A stretch of 64,000 nucleotides of DNA from positions 4,563,917 through 4,627,916 of the forward strand of contig KV748178.1 in the NCBI GenBank assembly GCA_001692895.1, read 5' to 3'. The stretch is from Cenococcum geophilum 1.58 (taxonomy: Eukaryota; Ascomycota; Dothideomycetes; Gloniales; Gloniaceae). Both the position numbers and the translations under genes were made by a program. A model generated the notes under the pieces. That model was not told the DNA's origin. It worked only from the letters and a program-made list of their open reading frames with translations, and searched no databases. Positions within the stretch are counted from its first letter, which is position 1, and every line of letters starts with the position of its first letter. Below are positions 25,020 to 36,779 of the stretch, in pieces.

Positions 25020-26205
25020 GATGGGGTACCCTAGGGGGGAGTCTTTCCCTAGGGTTCTTTTTTTTCCAACTCGTTGGACGTTTCTCCTTCCTCCATTTCC
25101 TTAATATCGCCTATATCCCTTAGCTCTGGGCAAGACAAAGCAAAGTAACCCTCCTTATTGCAGTTGTAGCACGTAGCCGAGGCGGGGTCAATTGGGGTAT
25201 TGCGACAAGTACTAGTTAAGGGCGTGGTACGTAGCTAGTCAGGCGAGGCTCGCCAGTACGTAGTTATAACCGCTTTTAGTGCAAGAGCAGTTATAGCTTA
25301 TCTTCCTACTCTAGCTCCTATAGGTGCGGCTAGCGAGTTCCAATCGCTACGTAGTCGCTTCTGCTAATTAGGGCGGGCGTTAATCCGCTTTAGTTCTACG
25401 TCTAAAGATAGGTAACGAGCTGCGAGTCTTTCGTGGGTTAGTAGGTTATTTAAGGTTACAGCAATCTTTTCTTATAGCTAGATTGTTAGCTTATTGTATA
25501 GGTCTAAACAGTAGTTCTTAAGGGAAACCTAGCCTTCTTCCGTAAGGTGTAGGAATTAAGTCTAAAATTTAGCAAAGGGTTAGTTTGGTTTTATTATTAG
25601 GCGATTATAGTTATACTAGGTATCCCGTACTTTATTTAGGTTAACGTAGATAGTAGCTAGGTGCCGTATTATCTTATTAACAGATATAAATCGGATAGGG
25701 GAATTATCCTCAAACTTGGCTTAAAGGTGCCGTTAGGCGTCCCCTATAGTTTAACCAAAGAGGTAGAGCATTTTAGCTTCTTTAGAAAGGAAATAGTTGT
25801 GGTTAATATAGAGCTTTCCTTATACCTAAATCCTCTAATTCTTAAAGGTAGGGTCTATCCTATTAGATAGTGGTTAGGGGTTAGGAAGCTTAACAAACTT
25901 TAATTATTTCGTTATCGTATCTATACTCCCTAGTGTGTCACATTTGGTTAAGTAAATAGAACAACTAGGACTTTTAGAAGGGGGGGCTAAGCTTTATAGG
26001 GCCGCAAGGCTGTCTAGGATCTCTTGTAGGGTCTCCTATATACTTTAAGCTTAGAGACGGTCAGCTTCCTAATTAGCCGTTAGGGTACGAATCTGTTTGT
26101 ATACATCTATACTGTTATCATTATCCTTAATTTCGGATCCCAATTAAATCTCGTGTTCTTCTTAGGTCGGGCAGCTCTTTTAGATAAGCTCGCTTTAGGT
26201 GCCAT
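25020..26205 (-). pseudogene. gag relic of the minus-strand element
   Basis: Gag packages the element RNA into virus-like particles in the cytoplasm. A start MAPKASLSKR at 26,205 opens an unbroken stretch to 26,107 within a 102-codon frame. A zinc knuckle CYNCNKEGYFALSC lies at 25,171-25,130, with the zinc-binding His changed to Tyr. Start and knuckle are in different frames, so at least one indel or frame change separates them. The gag region keeps far more CA and TG words than the pol region, so it is less heavily mutated. The start could also lie farther upstream in the same open stretch (26,415). Confidence 0.75.
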
Positions 26206-26286
26206 TATTGGCTTCCTAGGGTTTATCAGAATCGTACAATTCGGTTTTAATTTCGGGGGTATAGGTCCAGTCCTGTCTGGCTCGTA

Positions 26287-26420
26287 GGGTGGGATATTAT
26301 TAAAGCCTTCCCAGGCAATGTAGAGTTGTTTTGGTGTCTGAGTATAGCGCGTCGACGCGTTATTGCAGACGAAGTTTCTTGTGGGGTGGGATATTATTAA
26401 GGCCTTCCCAGGCAATGTAG
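26287..26420. repeat. 37-bp direct repeat, 97 bp apart
   Basis: The 37-bp word beginning GGGTGGGATATTATTAA is at 26,287-26,323 and again at 26,384-26,420 with one A/G difference. It lies just inside the 5' LTR of the minus-strand element, in the leader between primer-binding site and gag. Confidence 0.9.
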
Positions 26421-26436
26421 GGTAAGCTTAGTATAA

Positions 26437-26649
26437 TGTTACGGCTCGTATAAATGCCTCTAAACCGAAGCTTGTAGAATACTGTATTACGAAGATACTA
26501 AGCTAAGAAGAAGGGAAAAAAGGGGTCGCTAGGACCGATGTAAACAAATATATAGGGTGAGCCGCCAAGGCGCTAGCTCCAGGCGAGCCAATCGCGGGTC
26601 GGCAGAATATGGCAGAATTTAGCAGGTAACATGCGATAGCGCCGTTACA
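26437..26649 (-). repeat. 5' LTR of the minus-strand element
   Basis: 213 bp, begins TGTTACGG and ends TTACA on the plus strand. It is followed by the target copy ACTAT. It differs from the other LTR by about fourteen transitions and no transversion by hand comparison. Confidence 0.95.
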
Positions 26650-27781
26650 ACTATTAAATAATCCTATAGGCCCTATAATAACAATTTCAGTCGCCGTAGA
26701 TATATTAGGTTTGCGTATGTATCCTTCTATAATAATATTAAATAGTCTAATTAAAGGTATAGCACTATTGTAAGGAATATAGACTTGGGGAAAGGTGTCC
26801 TAATTATAAGCATTTAATATACGCATAGTGTAGACCTATATAGGCCTTAACTACTATCGCTGTTTTAGTAGTGCTAATATAGGCTATATAGGTTTCCCCT
26901 AATAAAAGTTATAAAGGCTAGTTACTTTTAGCCTTCTATATTTAGCTATCTAGTCTAGTATTATATAAGTCTAGCCATTTTAGTTATTAAGCTTATTGTA
27001 ACCGCTGCTAGTATTACTATAGAGATGGTTTACTAAAATATAGAATAACGTATGTGTATAAACACGAAGCCTATAAGGAATGTCTAGTAGAAACGGAAAA
27101 AGAGCTAAATATAGAGTTAGATATAATAACTTAGTGTGTTATAGGTATATTATATAAAGAGTTAGATATATTAGATATAAAAACTTAGTACTATATAAGT
27201 ATACCTACTTATATTTATATAGCACTGCTAATAGTAAAAGAGTATTAATGTTAAGCCAGATATAGACCTATTAAAGGACCTATTAAAGTTTATAAATATA
27301 CGCACCTTTATTATTCTAAGTACGAATATAAGTTTCGTTAGAGAAGGTAGCTATAACACTAATACTAGAAGCTATAAATAAGAGGGGTAATAGCGATAAG
27401 GATCTAGTTATAGTTTATCTTTAGTCTTAGGGTTAAAAAGCACTATATATTTAGCGCAGTTTATTAAATTAAAATTAAATAGTACTAGCTATTAGAGGAT
27501 AAATTTAATACACGCTTATAAATGCTCCTATATCTATATTCTACTACTTTAACTATTATTTTTTACTTCCTCCGTAACGATTTCCTTTAGGTACTATTAA
27601 TTAATTAAGGGATTCTATAAAAAGAGTAAGCTAGGTAGTTAGGCGTAGCGCCCTTTAAACGTATAGCTAGGATCTTAACAAATTTAGCGGCTATAGCTTT
27701 AGTCCTATAAGCTAGGAGGTTATAGGAGCTAGCGGCTTATAGGAGCTAGGGGATTCTATAAGGTAGGTAATTATATAAATA
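26650..27781. other. RIP-degraded right flank, no gene recognised
   Basis: It begins with the target-site copy ACTAT. Hydrophobic plus-strand stretches near 26,680-26,800 could be a membrane protein remnant, but no family is visible. From 27,650 words such as TATAGGAGCTAG announce the minisatellite. Confidence 0.4.
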
Positions 27782-28337
27782 GGGTAGTCTAACCTAGCGC
27801 CCTCTAATTAATGCCTAGTATGCAAACTGGGTATTAATAGGTTTAATAACTTTAACTTTAATCGTGCGAGCTAGATGCTTGTGGGAACTAGCTAATCCTA
27901 TAAGCTAGGTAATCGTACAAGCATAGTGCTTATAGGAGCTGGGTAATCTTATAAGCTAGGTAATTGTGCGAGCTAGGCAATCGTGCGAACTAGGTAATCG
28001 TGCGAGCTAAATGCTCGTAGGAGCTAGCCAATCCTACAAGCTAGGTAATTGTGCGAGCTAGGTAACTGTGCGAGCATGGCGCTTATAGGAGCTGGGTAAT
28101 CCTGCAAGCTAGGTAATTATACAAGCTAGGCGATCGTGTAAACTAGGCGATTATACAAGCTGGGTAATTATACAAGCTAGGTGATTGTATAAGCTAGGTA
28201 ATTATGCGAGCTAAGTAATTATGTAAACTAGGTAATTATGCAAACTAGGTAAGTATATAAGCTAGGCGATTATGCGAGTAGAGTGATTATATAAGCAGGG
28301 TAATCTGACCTAGCGCCCTCTATTAATGCCTAGTATA
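27782..28337. repeat. 17-bp minisatellite flanked by a direct repeat
   Basis: Between 27,860 and 28,297 the unit AGCTAGGTAATCGTGCG (17 bp) recurs about 25 times with transitions and a second unit type containing TATAGGAGCT and CCTGCAAGCTAGG. The array is enclosed by two copies of a ~40-bp word starting GGGTARTCTRACCTAGCGCC at 27,782 and 28,298, 516 bp apart. No open frame or spacer structure is present. Confidence 0.9.
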
Positions 28338-31300
28338 TAAATAGGAAGTAAATATTAAGAAAATACTAAAACTATATAAAAAGGAAATATATAAGTCTAA
28401 GATCTAGAAACATTAAAGAAGTTCCTATATATATAGACTTTATAACGACTTGCACCCCCCTTATATATACTTAGAGAAGTTCCTATATAAACAGCCCTAT
28501 AAGCGTAGCTATAAGTCTAAGCCCCCTTATATAACCTAACTACCCCTCCCTACTATACCGGAATAGATAAATAATTGCTAGGTACTATAAGCAGAGAAAT
28601 AATTTAAATAAAAAGAAAACACTATAAAAAATATATATTTATATCCTTAAGATATAAATCTATAAGTACCGTAGTCTTAAATACGACTAATAGTTGCTAA
28701 TATAGCATACGTCTTAGGTCTATAAGAAATTCAAAAAATCCTAGGTTATTAGTATAGATTTACCTTCTATTATTACTTTTAAGGTAGTAAATAAATTTAT
28801 CTAAGTAAAAGTATAGATTATCGCGAATACTTTATAGCTTGCTATAGGTTAAGCGGGTAGAGACTCTAGTAGGAATAATAAAATATTGTTTTATTTTGCG
28901 ATAGGCTAAATAAAGAAAGGTTAAAGTTTTAACCCTTTTACCAGCTTTTATTAAAACTCTTCTTTATATTTTTATCCTTTACTTATAGATTTAAGACTAT
29001 AAAGTTAAGGCCACCGTATTTAACCGTCGCCTATATAGCCTTATCGCTTAATACCTCTCCATTACTATCTGCCCCTATTTCTTAATCTTTAGTACTAAAA
29101 CCATTTTTTCCGTTATATAATGTCTCTACGTCCTATTCTTAATCCTTATTACTAAAGTTACTTTCTAAACTAGCTAACGCCTTTACATTGCCGTTATCTT
29201 TAAAGTCGGTTTCTTTATCTATAAACGTCTACTTAATAGCTAACAATTTAGGGACGCTGCGCTTATAGGTACTTAGGGTTACGGATACTACTTAAGGAGA
29301 AATTATGGTTAATGTTATTAGGATATAGAATAAGCCTATAGACCTCTAAGTACTAGCTACTTAGCGCTTTAAATAAAAGATCTCCCCTAACGCAAGGTAG
29401 ATTAATAGGAGTTGATTACCGCCTATATAAGGCGGAGCGCTTATAAAGGGCTTAGCTAAAATGCTAATTAAACTACCCTAGAGGCACTAACAGCTTCTTT
29501 ACTATAGATAGGGGGTTAATATATAAGATTAACTGGCTAGGATAAGTCTACTGCTTAGGTAGTGTCTTGCCCCAGGAAAGATAGGCGTTAGAAGTAGATT
29601 ATATAATGCTATTCCTACTAAGAGAGGCGTTATTAGGGGTTATTGTTAACTTCTAGTTCTAGTTTATAACTTTATACAAACGCCTCTGAACCCTACTAAG
29701 GCATATAGCATTTGTTGGAAATTGTCAGCTGTTTAAATTTAGTAATAGCTTAGCTAATAGCTACCCCTAATAATGCCTCACTTAATGCTTTACTTATGGA
29801 TTACTTTAGGCGCCTATAGTCTTAGGCGCAGATAATACATAAGCTGAGAGTAATTATAGCTACTAAATATTATACTATAGACACTATATAAAGTGGAAAA
29901 GAGCGGTTAGTATACTCTATCTTTCCTTTCTACCTTTTATCCTAACTCCGCCCTAAAAGAGAAATAGAATATAAACATCGTACTCCTGGCTCTTATATGC
30001 TATTAATTCAACTTACCTTTAAATCTAACCTCTTAACTATATATTCTTTACCATCTTTATAAGAATACTAGATATTATATATATTACCTTAACTAAGCTT
30101 AGATATATTGCTAATATAACCTATAGGTCCTTAATCGGTACTTATAAAAACATTACAATATACTATTACCCCAAAGATAATATACCTATTTATTAACTTG
30201 CTAGAAACCTTAAATTATCCTAAAATTGTATTAACAATAAAGACATAGTATCTGCTAGTAGGGAGAAGAAATAATTGTAGCTTTCTAACCCTATATAGAA
30301 ATAAATACCTTATACGCCTACTTAAACACCTAATAAGGTTAACTCTTATAAAATTAACGATAATATGGAGGGTAATATATAAGAAGATACGGAAATATAT
30401 ACTAATTACCTTAAGAGCCTAGAAGGCTGTAGTAAAACTAAAATAGTCTTACCTAAGCTAATAGAGAGCTATAGCGAGGCTAAAACAGACTTACCTTAAC
30501 TAAAAGAGGTTTATATTAAAGGTTTACTAGCGCCTCTAGGTATGTTTATAAAACACCTATATATTATTTAGTAATAATAATAACTAAATAGAGAATAGTT
30601 TAGCCAATTCTATAAACTTCCTTAGAGATATACTTCCCCTAACTAAAGTATTAACAATTTCCGATGCTATAATTTTAGACGGACAACTAAAGTATCTCTT
30701 ATTGTAGTTGCTAACTTACTATATAATAAAGGACTTAAAACTTCTCTAAAACCCTAGATATAGATTAGTTGTATCTATATATAGTCCTATTATAATAGTA
30801 TACTAGTATTTTACCTAGGTTTTACCCGCGGGTATACCGTATAAGAAACTCGTATTATACTATACTAAGAACCCGCGTTACCTCTATCGTTATGCTAGGA
30901 TATATAAACCGCTTAAAGATGTTATAATAGAGATAGCTTAGAGGGGTAAACCATATAACTTAAGCAACTTAGACGCTATAATAGAGGATACTACATTATA
31001 TTGGATTAAGGTGCGCTCTAAACATTAAATCCTTTATAGGATACCGCTAACGGAGCTAAGATATACCGCTTGCTTCTAATCCTAAGGGCTCTAATAAGGC
31101 CGTTAATATAGTAGGGCGGGTATGCGATAGTTACTTCCCTATAGTTTTATCCGTTCGCCAACTTACTAATATAAGTAGGATATTTAGTTAGCATTAAAAT
31201 GTAAAAGTAATTTAGAGAACGATAAGGCCAATACGGAAGGAACTATAAGGAAATACCCACCCCGCACTAATGAGATAAAGAAGTCGTCTTAATATAGTCC

Positions 31301-31387
31301 GCTTAGTAACTCCTTTCTATAAAGCTTATTAATCCCTAGCTTACTCTATTAGGGGCAATAAAGAGACTAGGTAGCTTAGTTAATTAA
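28338..31387. other. RIP-degraded DNA with unidentified coding traces
   Basis: Plus-strand readable stretches occur near 29,160-29,700 and at 30,360-30,560 (for example a run around KLIESYSEAKTD). They show TAA/TAG stops but no motif I can name. They may be the upstream part of the coiled-coil protein that follows at 31,388. Confidence 0.35.
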
Positions 31388-31708
31388 TTTAGTTATAGGC
31401 TTAGCCAACTTAAAGGGAAAGTTAGTAGCCTTAAAAAAAGCGACCTCTATATTATGCGTTATCTAGATAAGGTTAACAATCGGATTAACAGCCTAAAAAG
31501 TAACTAAGAAGAAATAGAAGATATTATTAGGCGGTTTTAAAACAAAATCCACACTCTTAAGAGATATAGTAATAAAACTTTAGATTATAAAGATAAACGG
31601 GTTATAAAGGCTAGAAATAAGATATCTAAGAGAAAAGGGGCACGCTTAGCCTAAGGGTAGAGAAGTCTGTAGAATTAAGAAGGAAATTTGTTAGCTTAAA
31701 TAGTACGC
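31388..31708 (+). pseudogene. Coiled-coil protein relic
   Basis: About 100 codons in one frame read FSYRLSQLKGKVSSLKK, then MRYLDKVNNRINSLKSN, a stop, EEIEDIIRRF, a stop, NKIHTLKRYSNKTLDYKDKR. Hydrophobic residues recur with heptad spacing in a Lys/Glu/Asn-rich background, which indicates a coiled coil. Interruptions are TAA/TAG at probable Gln codons. No domain that would name the protein is visible in the surrounding sequence. Confidence 0.5.
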
Positions 31709-33449
31709 TCTTTAGTTATTATATTATTTACTTATTAAAGAAATTTATATATTAGATTTAAGCTAGAACTAGCCCTGCCCTTTATAGCGAGTATTTGCCG
31801 CATTTATATACTTAATTAGTAATAAGTTAATAGATCTAACTAAGCTTAGTCCTTATTACCTCTTCTCTATAACCTCTTTTTTACCATATTCGCCGCCTTC
31901 TTAGCCTTATATAACTATACTACTAAGGCCAATCGTGGGATAACACTTAGAAGCGTATTTATATATCGCTAAACAAATACTAAGCGCTATAGGATACGTT
32001 AGAGAAGGACACGCCTTAGAGCCTAGGTTATAGATAAGCTTTAATATAATTACAATTTAGTTATGTATAAGAATTTCCGCTCTTTAGCCCTAGCGTTATA
32101 AAAACGTAAGGAGCGGTATTTATACTCCTACTACCCTCTAAGATTTAGTATATTTTATCTACACATCCTCTTATAAAGAAAATGGCTTTAGAGCCCTCCT
32201 AAGACACTAATATTATTAGTATTCTTTAGGAACCTAGCAACTAAAACATAGTGCCGCCCTTATTTAAAGTAGTAAAGTAATATAAACCGTAAGGTAAATA
32301 GACATTATATTAGCTTACTTTATCTACTAGTTTTATATACCGTTAATATAATAAGCAGAAGACAGCAAAGCTTATAGCTATACGCTATAATTAATAGAAC
32401 GACCTTTACTGTAATACTTATTACGGTTAGCTTCTCTTAAAGAAGTAATAAGGTCTATAATGCCCTAAAGTTAATAAGACACATTAAAACCTAACTAACT
32501 TAGGAGGGAATTGCTATTAATTTAGTTTAATTCCAAGGGGTATATTATAGGGGATTTTTATATCTAGTGTAAATAAATGGAGATAAACGCTTGTTACCTA
32601 TATAAAATAGATACTAGCGAGGGTTATATTCTAAAGGGAATAAATAAGGCGTTACTAAGGAGATAGTAATAATAATACGTTTCCCTTACAATATATACTA
32701 GTAGAGGGGGGGTTTATATATACTAGATCTAGTTCTAGGAACTAAAACCTGTTTTTGGGAAATAGGCTAATTAACCGCTATAAAAAGAGGTTAACTATAT
32801 CCGTATTTAGCATGTTAGATTTAGCTTATTTTAGGACTAGTAATTATTTATTAGCGTTCTTAGGCCGCCCCTTTAGCTTTGCTGTATAAGAGCTTTGCTT
32901 AAAGCCTTACGCGTTATAAAATAGACTAAAACGGATAAGTTTAATTAGTTATAGACCGGAAATGTCGCATTTTGGGTTACCGTAGCTTAGCATTTAACTA
33001 AGCCCTATAAGCCTTAGTCTAAGCCACATTAGATTAGCTTAACTTTTCCACGCCTAATCTTTAATCCTCCCTGCGTTTACTAGCACCTTACTTCCTCCGT
33101 TACACTTTTCTCCCTAGTTATTTCCTTATTGTAAGACGCGCCCGACGTATACTTAACCTTACTACACTTATCTACTATTATACCATCTATTATATACTAG
33201 CCTCTTTAATCTTCTATTCTTACCTACCTATCCGCCTACTACGCCGGCCACCCTAATATAGCTTTTATTGCGTTTGCCCGTAATAGCAAATCTCTTTAAA
33301 TTAGAGATAATTAAAGCGGAACCTATTAGGGAAGGACTAAATGGCTTTTACAATTTATTTAACTTAACTTATTAGAATTTAGGCATCTCTAGCTCTTTAG
33401 ACTTATTACACTAGATAGGTAATAAAGGTAATTATTAATTAGTCTACTA
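31709..33449. other. RIP-degraded DNA, no gene recognised
   Basis: Readable but unidentified stretches on the plus strand at about 32,100-32,470. Nothing matches a family I know. The 5' part of the FunK1 relic may begin inside 33,300-33,449. Confidence 0.35.
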
Positions 33450-35700
33450 TAAGTCCTATCTAATATATATAGGGCTTAAGAATCTTGTTGTTAACCTTAT
33501 CCTAGCATTATAAAACCTTCTTACTGCTTAACTACTCCCGTCTAGCGCTAGCCGCGGTACTTTTTATAGTAACCTTCTCTAATTCCTCCCTTTGGTTAAT
33601 TTTAATGACTTTAATATTAAACGGTTTACCCCTCTCCTAAAAACAGTTCTTAGTTGTAAATTAAATAAGGACGTTTAGAGCAATACTATTGCCACCATAA
33701 TAGAGTCCACGCCTCCCCCCCGACCGCTACTATTCTATATTTAAACCCCATATCTACGCAATATAAGTAGCTTTACTAACTCGTCTAAATATAGGAAATA
33801 CGTAGATTATATTCTAAAGGAGGAGCTAGGCCCTCTTTACGTAGGGATTCCTAGCTTATATAAAGCATTCTTTAGGGAAGTAGAAGGTCTTAAAGAGGCA
33901 AGCGCTGCCGTTTTTAAAAAATGTAAGGAAGGGGACAATCTACTATACGCTAAGGGCGGCTAGTATAACTGGCCTAAAAGTATAGAGTAAAATAATGTTC
34001 TAAAGTAGTTTAATAACCTAATTAAATTATTTTTAAGCTTTGTAGAGGAGTATAGGTCCGCCCTAAAGACATAATAAACGCTTATTATATATACTAAGCA
34101 GCCCTTATAAGGGTCTATAGTAAAGTAAAAGCTAGATATTAGTTTTATGGATAATCTAATAGCTAGCGAAAGCTCTTAATGCTATTAGTTATATATACTT
34201 ATGCTAGGAGAGCTAAAGAGTAATCTAAATACTAATATAGCCTCGCAAGTATAGTTTAATTTAGGAAAATATATAAGAGAAGTCTTCGCCGCTTAGAATA
34301 CTCGTTACTTTATCCTAGGCTTTACCCTCTATAGATCTATTATGCGGCTATAGGAGTATAACTGGGTAGGAGGCATTATATTATTACTATTTAATATTAA
34401 TAAAGACGGACTATAATTTACCTCGGCGATATTAGGATTTCTTTAGATAAATAAAGAGTAGCTTAGGTTTAACCCTACTATTCTAATATTAGACGGTAAG
34501 TGATATATTAAGGTTATACGTAATAATTAGACTAAGTATTTTATCCTTATTAAACTTATAAAGTGGGGACGCTATATCGCCGGTTAAGCAACTACTTGCT
34601 AAAAAGTATACCGTAAGGGGGATACCTCTAAAATACCCCTTATTATTAAAGACTTGTAGTAGTACCTATAGCGTATAGAAGAAGGTAAACTACTATATAA
34701 GGTAATAAAGGAAGGAGTAGTTAACGTAGTTAGGTATTATTACTACAATATAGTTTATATAGGCGGTAAGGAAGATAATATTTACAATAATATCTGTAAG
34801 GGGCTAAATATTATAAGAGCAATAAACTACAAGCTAGAAGACTTAATAATGCCTTTAAGACTAGCTAGAGTGAAAATAAGTATAAGAAAAGGCCGAAGTT
34901 CTAATAGAAAGAGGTCGTCTAGCTATACTAACGCCCTATTACCGCCTAGCAAGCGTATATATTTAGGCTCTCCGCCTAAAGGTAGAAGGCGCCCTATAAC
35001 CCTAAATTAAGTATATTAACGCGTTATTACTAAAGACTATAAAAAGCCTCTTTATAAGGCAAGCTCTTAGGCTGCAATGCTTATTATACTAAAGGGTAGC
35101 ATTAAAGGATATAAGTCTTTATACACGCGGGCTGGCATTATTTAATATAATATTTTAATAGGCAACCTTATAATAAATAAGGAAGATAATAATCCTTCTT
35201 AGCCGGCATTCTTAATTAACTTTAATCTTGCGATTAAGGAGTAGCGGAAAGGGCCTTTAGGAGCGTAGGGTAAGACCGGCATAAGAGCGTTTATAGTAAT
35301 TAGAGTGCTCCTAGGCGAGATATACTTAGCTTAGCATAATTTTAAGTTATTTTTTTAGGTACTATTCTAGATATATATTCACTATAATGGACCTAATAAG
35401 AAAGGTAATGTTATTAATAGGTTTAATAAGTGGAATTCTATAAATATAGAAAAGCTAGCTAAGATAAAGAAAGGAGAAGTGGATAATAAAGGGGATTTTC
35501 TTAAGACTGCAGGTGATTATTTTTTACCATACTATTAGCTACTAATCCTTTAGGTTAATAGATTACGAAAGGTAGTATTTTTAGGTAGTAGGAGGCGAAA
35601 AGGAAAGGATAAAAACCTTCCTTCTTAAATAAAGGAGGTACTTTAAAAAGTAAGGAAGGATTTAAAGGTACTAATAGAGTAGATAAAATAATATTTTATT
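33450..35700 (+). pseudogene. FunK1 fungal-type protein kinase relic
   Basis: FunK1 kinases are a fungus-specific, often expanded branch of the protein kinase superfamily. One frame (1 mod 3) is readable from about 33,781 to 35,700 with no indel seen, and traces begin near 33,450. Recognisable blocks are LGFTLYRSIMRLQEY with one stop near 34,318, LLLFNINKDGL at 34,381-34,413, VNVVRYYYYN near 34,720, LPPSKRIYLGSPPKGRRRP at 34,939-34,995, SLYTRAGI near 35,116, and IHYNGPNKKGNVINRFNKWN near 35,380. The catalytic loop, family pattern RDIS with Asn four residues on, reads stop-YNIL (35,143-35,157), so the catalytic Asp is Asn. The metal-binding DLDLA reads NFNLA (35,218-35,232). All are transitions, so it is catalytically dead. 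Confidence 0.9.
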
Positions 35701-36590
35701 ACTCTTCTACTATATAAGTAAAGTTTTGCAGAGATTTGGGCGGCTAAGGCTAGGTAGCAGCCTTAGTTAAAACGCATATAAAATAGCGTAGGGTGAGTCG
35801 CTAGGGCTAAATAAACCTAAGAAAGTGGATAACCTAATCTTCCGCCAGATTATTAGGTCCCTATACTCTACTATCCTATATAGGCTTTATATTTCCATAA
35901 AATACGCAATCTACTCCCTAGCCTATTAGAAGTAGCCTTATACCGCCTAAATAGAGGCCGTAAAAAAATTAATCCCTTCCTTTAACTAATCCCCTACTTA
36001 AATAAGTCCCCTACTTAAACAAATCCCCTATAGGAGCTAATGCCCACGTATTTTACCGCCCTATAGGAACTAGTCCCCTACTCTAATAAATCCCCTATAC
36101 TAATAAATCCCCTACGCTAATAAATCCCCTACTTTAATAAATCCCCTACTCTAATAAATCCCCTATAGGTGCTAATACCTATATATTCCGCCGCCCTATA
36201 GGAATTAATCCCCTACGGCTTATATTTCTATATAGCTTTTACTCCCCTATAGGAGCTATTAGCTATATTTACTACTCCCCTATAGGAACTAATCCCCTAT
36301 AACTCCCGTTTTTATATCCTAAACTAAAATTATTATCTAGTATATAGTAACCGTATCTTTTACTACCCTATAAGAACTATACCCTATAGCTCCTACTCCT
36401 ATACGGCTTTTACTCCCCTATAGGAACTAAAGGTAATTTTTTTTACTCCCCTATAGAAACCAATCTTTTATAGCTTGCGGTTCTTTATAGGGATTAATCC
36501 CCGCTTTCTTTATCGCCTTATAGTTTTTAATTCCTTACAGGAACTAACGCTTATATCTTTTACTCCCCTACGGGAACTAATGCCCTATAG
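35701..36590. repeat. 17-bp minisatellite AATAAATCCCCTACTCT and derived repeats
   Basis: From about 35,984 to 36,166 a 17-bp unit AATAAATCCCCTACTCT is repeated in tandem, interrupted once by a longer unit with CCCTATAGGAGCTAATGCC. From 36,166 to about 36,590 the words CCCCTATAGGAACTAAT recur at irregular spacing. 35,701-35,983 is AT-rich without a gene. The word TATAGGAGCTA is shared with the minisatellite at 27.9-28.3 kb. Confidence 0.85.
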
Positions 36591-36779
36591 CTTCCGTTCT
36601 CCTATTCCTAAATTTATAAGCGATTTGCCTGCGCTATAGCCTACTATATAGGCCTTATTATTATAAGAGTAAGTAAGTAATTTTAAAAAAGTAATAAGTA
36701 ATAATGCCACTAGCTAAAAGATTTATAAGACGTATTTGCTAATACTATATCTATATAAGTAAATATATATATATAAGTA
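36591..36779. other. AT-rich spacer
   Basis: Short stretch between the minisatellite and the 3' end of the AAA ATPase relic; nothing recognised. Confidence 0.4.

Larger units (their letters stand above)
20463..26649 (-). mobile_element. Complete Ty3/gypsy chromodomain LTR retrotransposon (minus strand)
   Basis: The element is 6,187 bp and bounded by two 213-bp LTRs (20,463-20,675 and 26,437-26,649). Both begin TGTTACGG; one ends ACA, the other ATA after a C-to-T change. The 5-bp target duplication ACTAT lies at 20,458-20,462 and 26,650-26,654. A polypurine tract (plus-strand complement CCCCCCTCTTTA) abuts the left LTR, so transcription ran right to left. Internal order on the minus strand is gag with a zinc knuckle, protease, reverse transcriptase, RNase H, integrase and a C-terminal chromodomain-like segment, the order of chromoviruses. 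RIP has destroyed the active sites. The LTRs differ only by transitions. Confidence 0.95.

Noticed and set aside
27860..28297. CRISPR-like array
   Set aside because: The 17-bp units are contiguous with no unique spacers, and the genome is fungal; it is a minisatellite.
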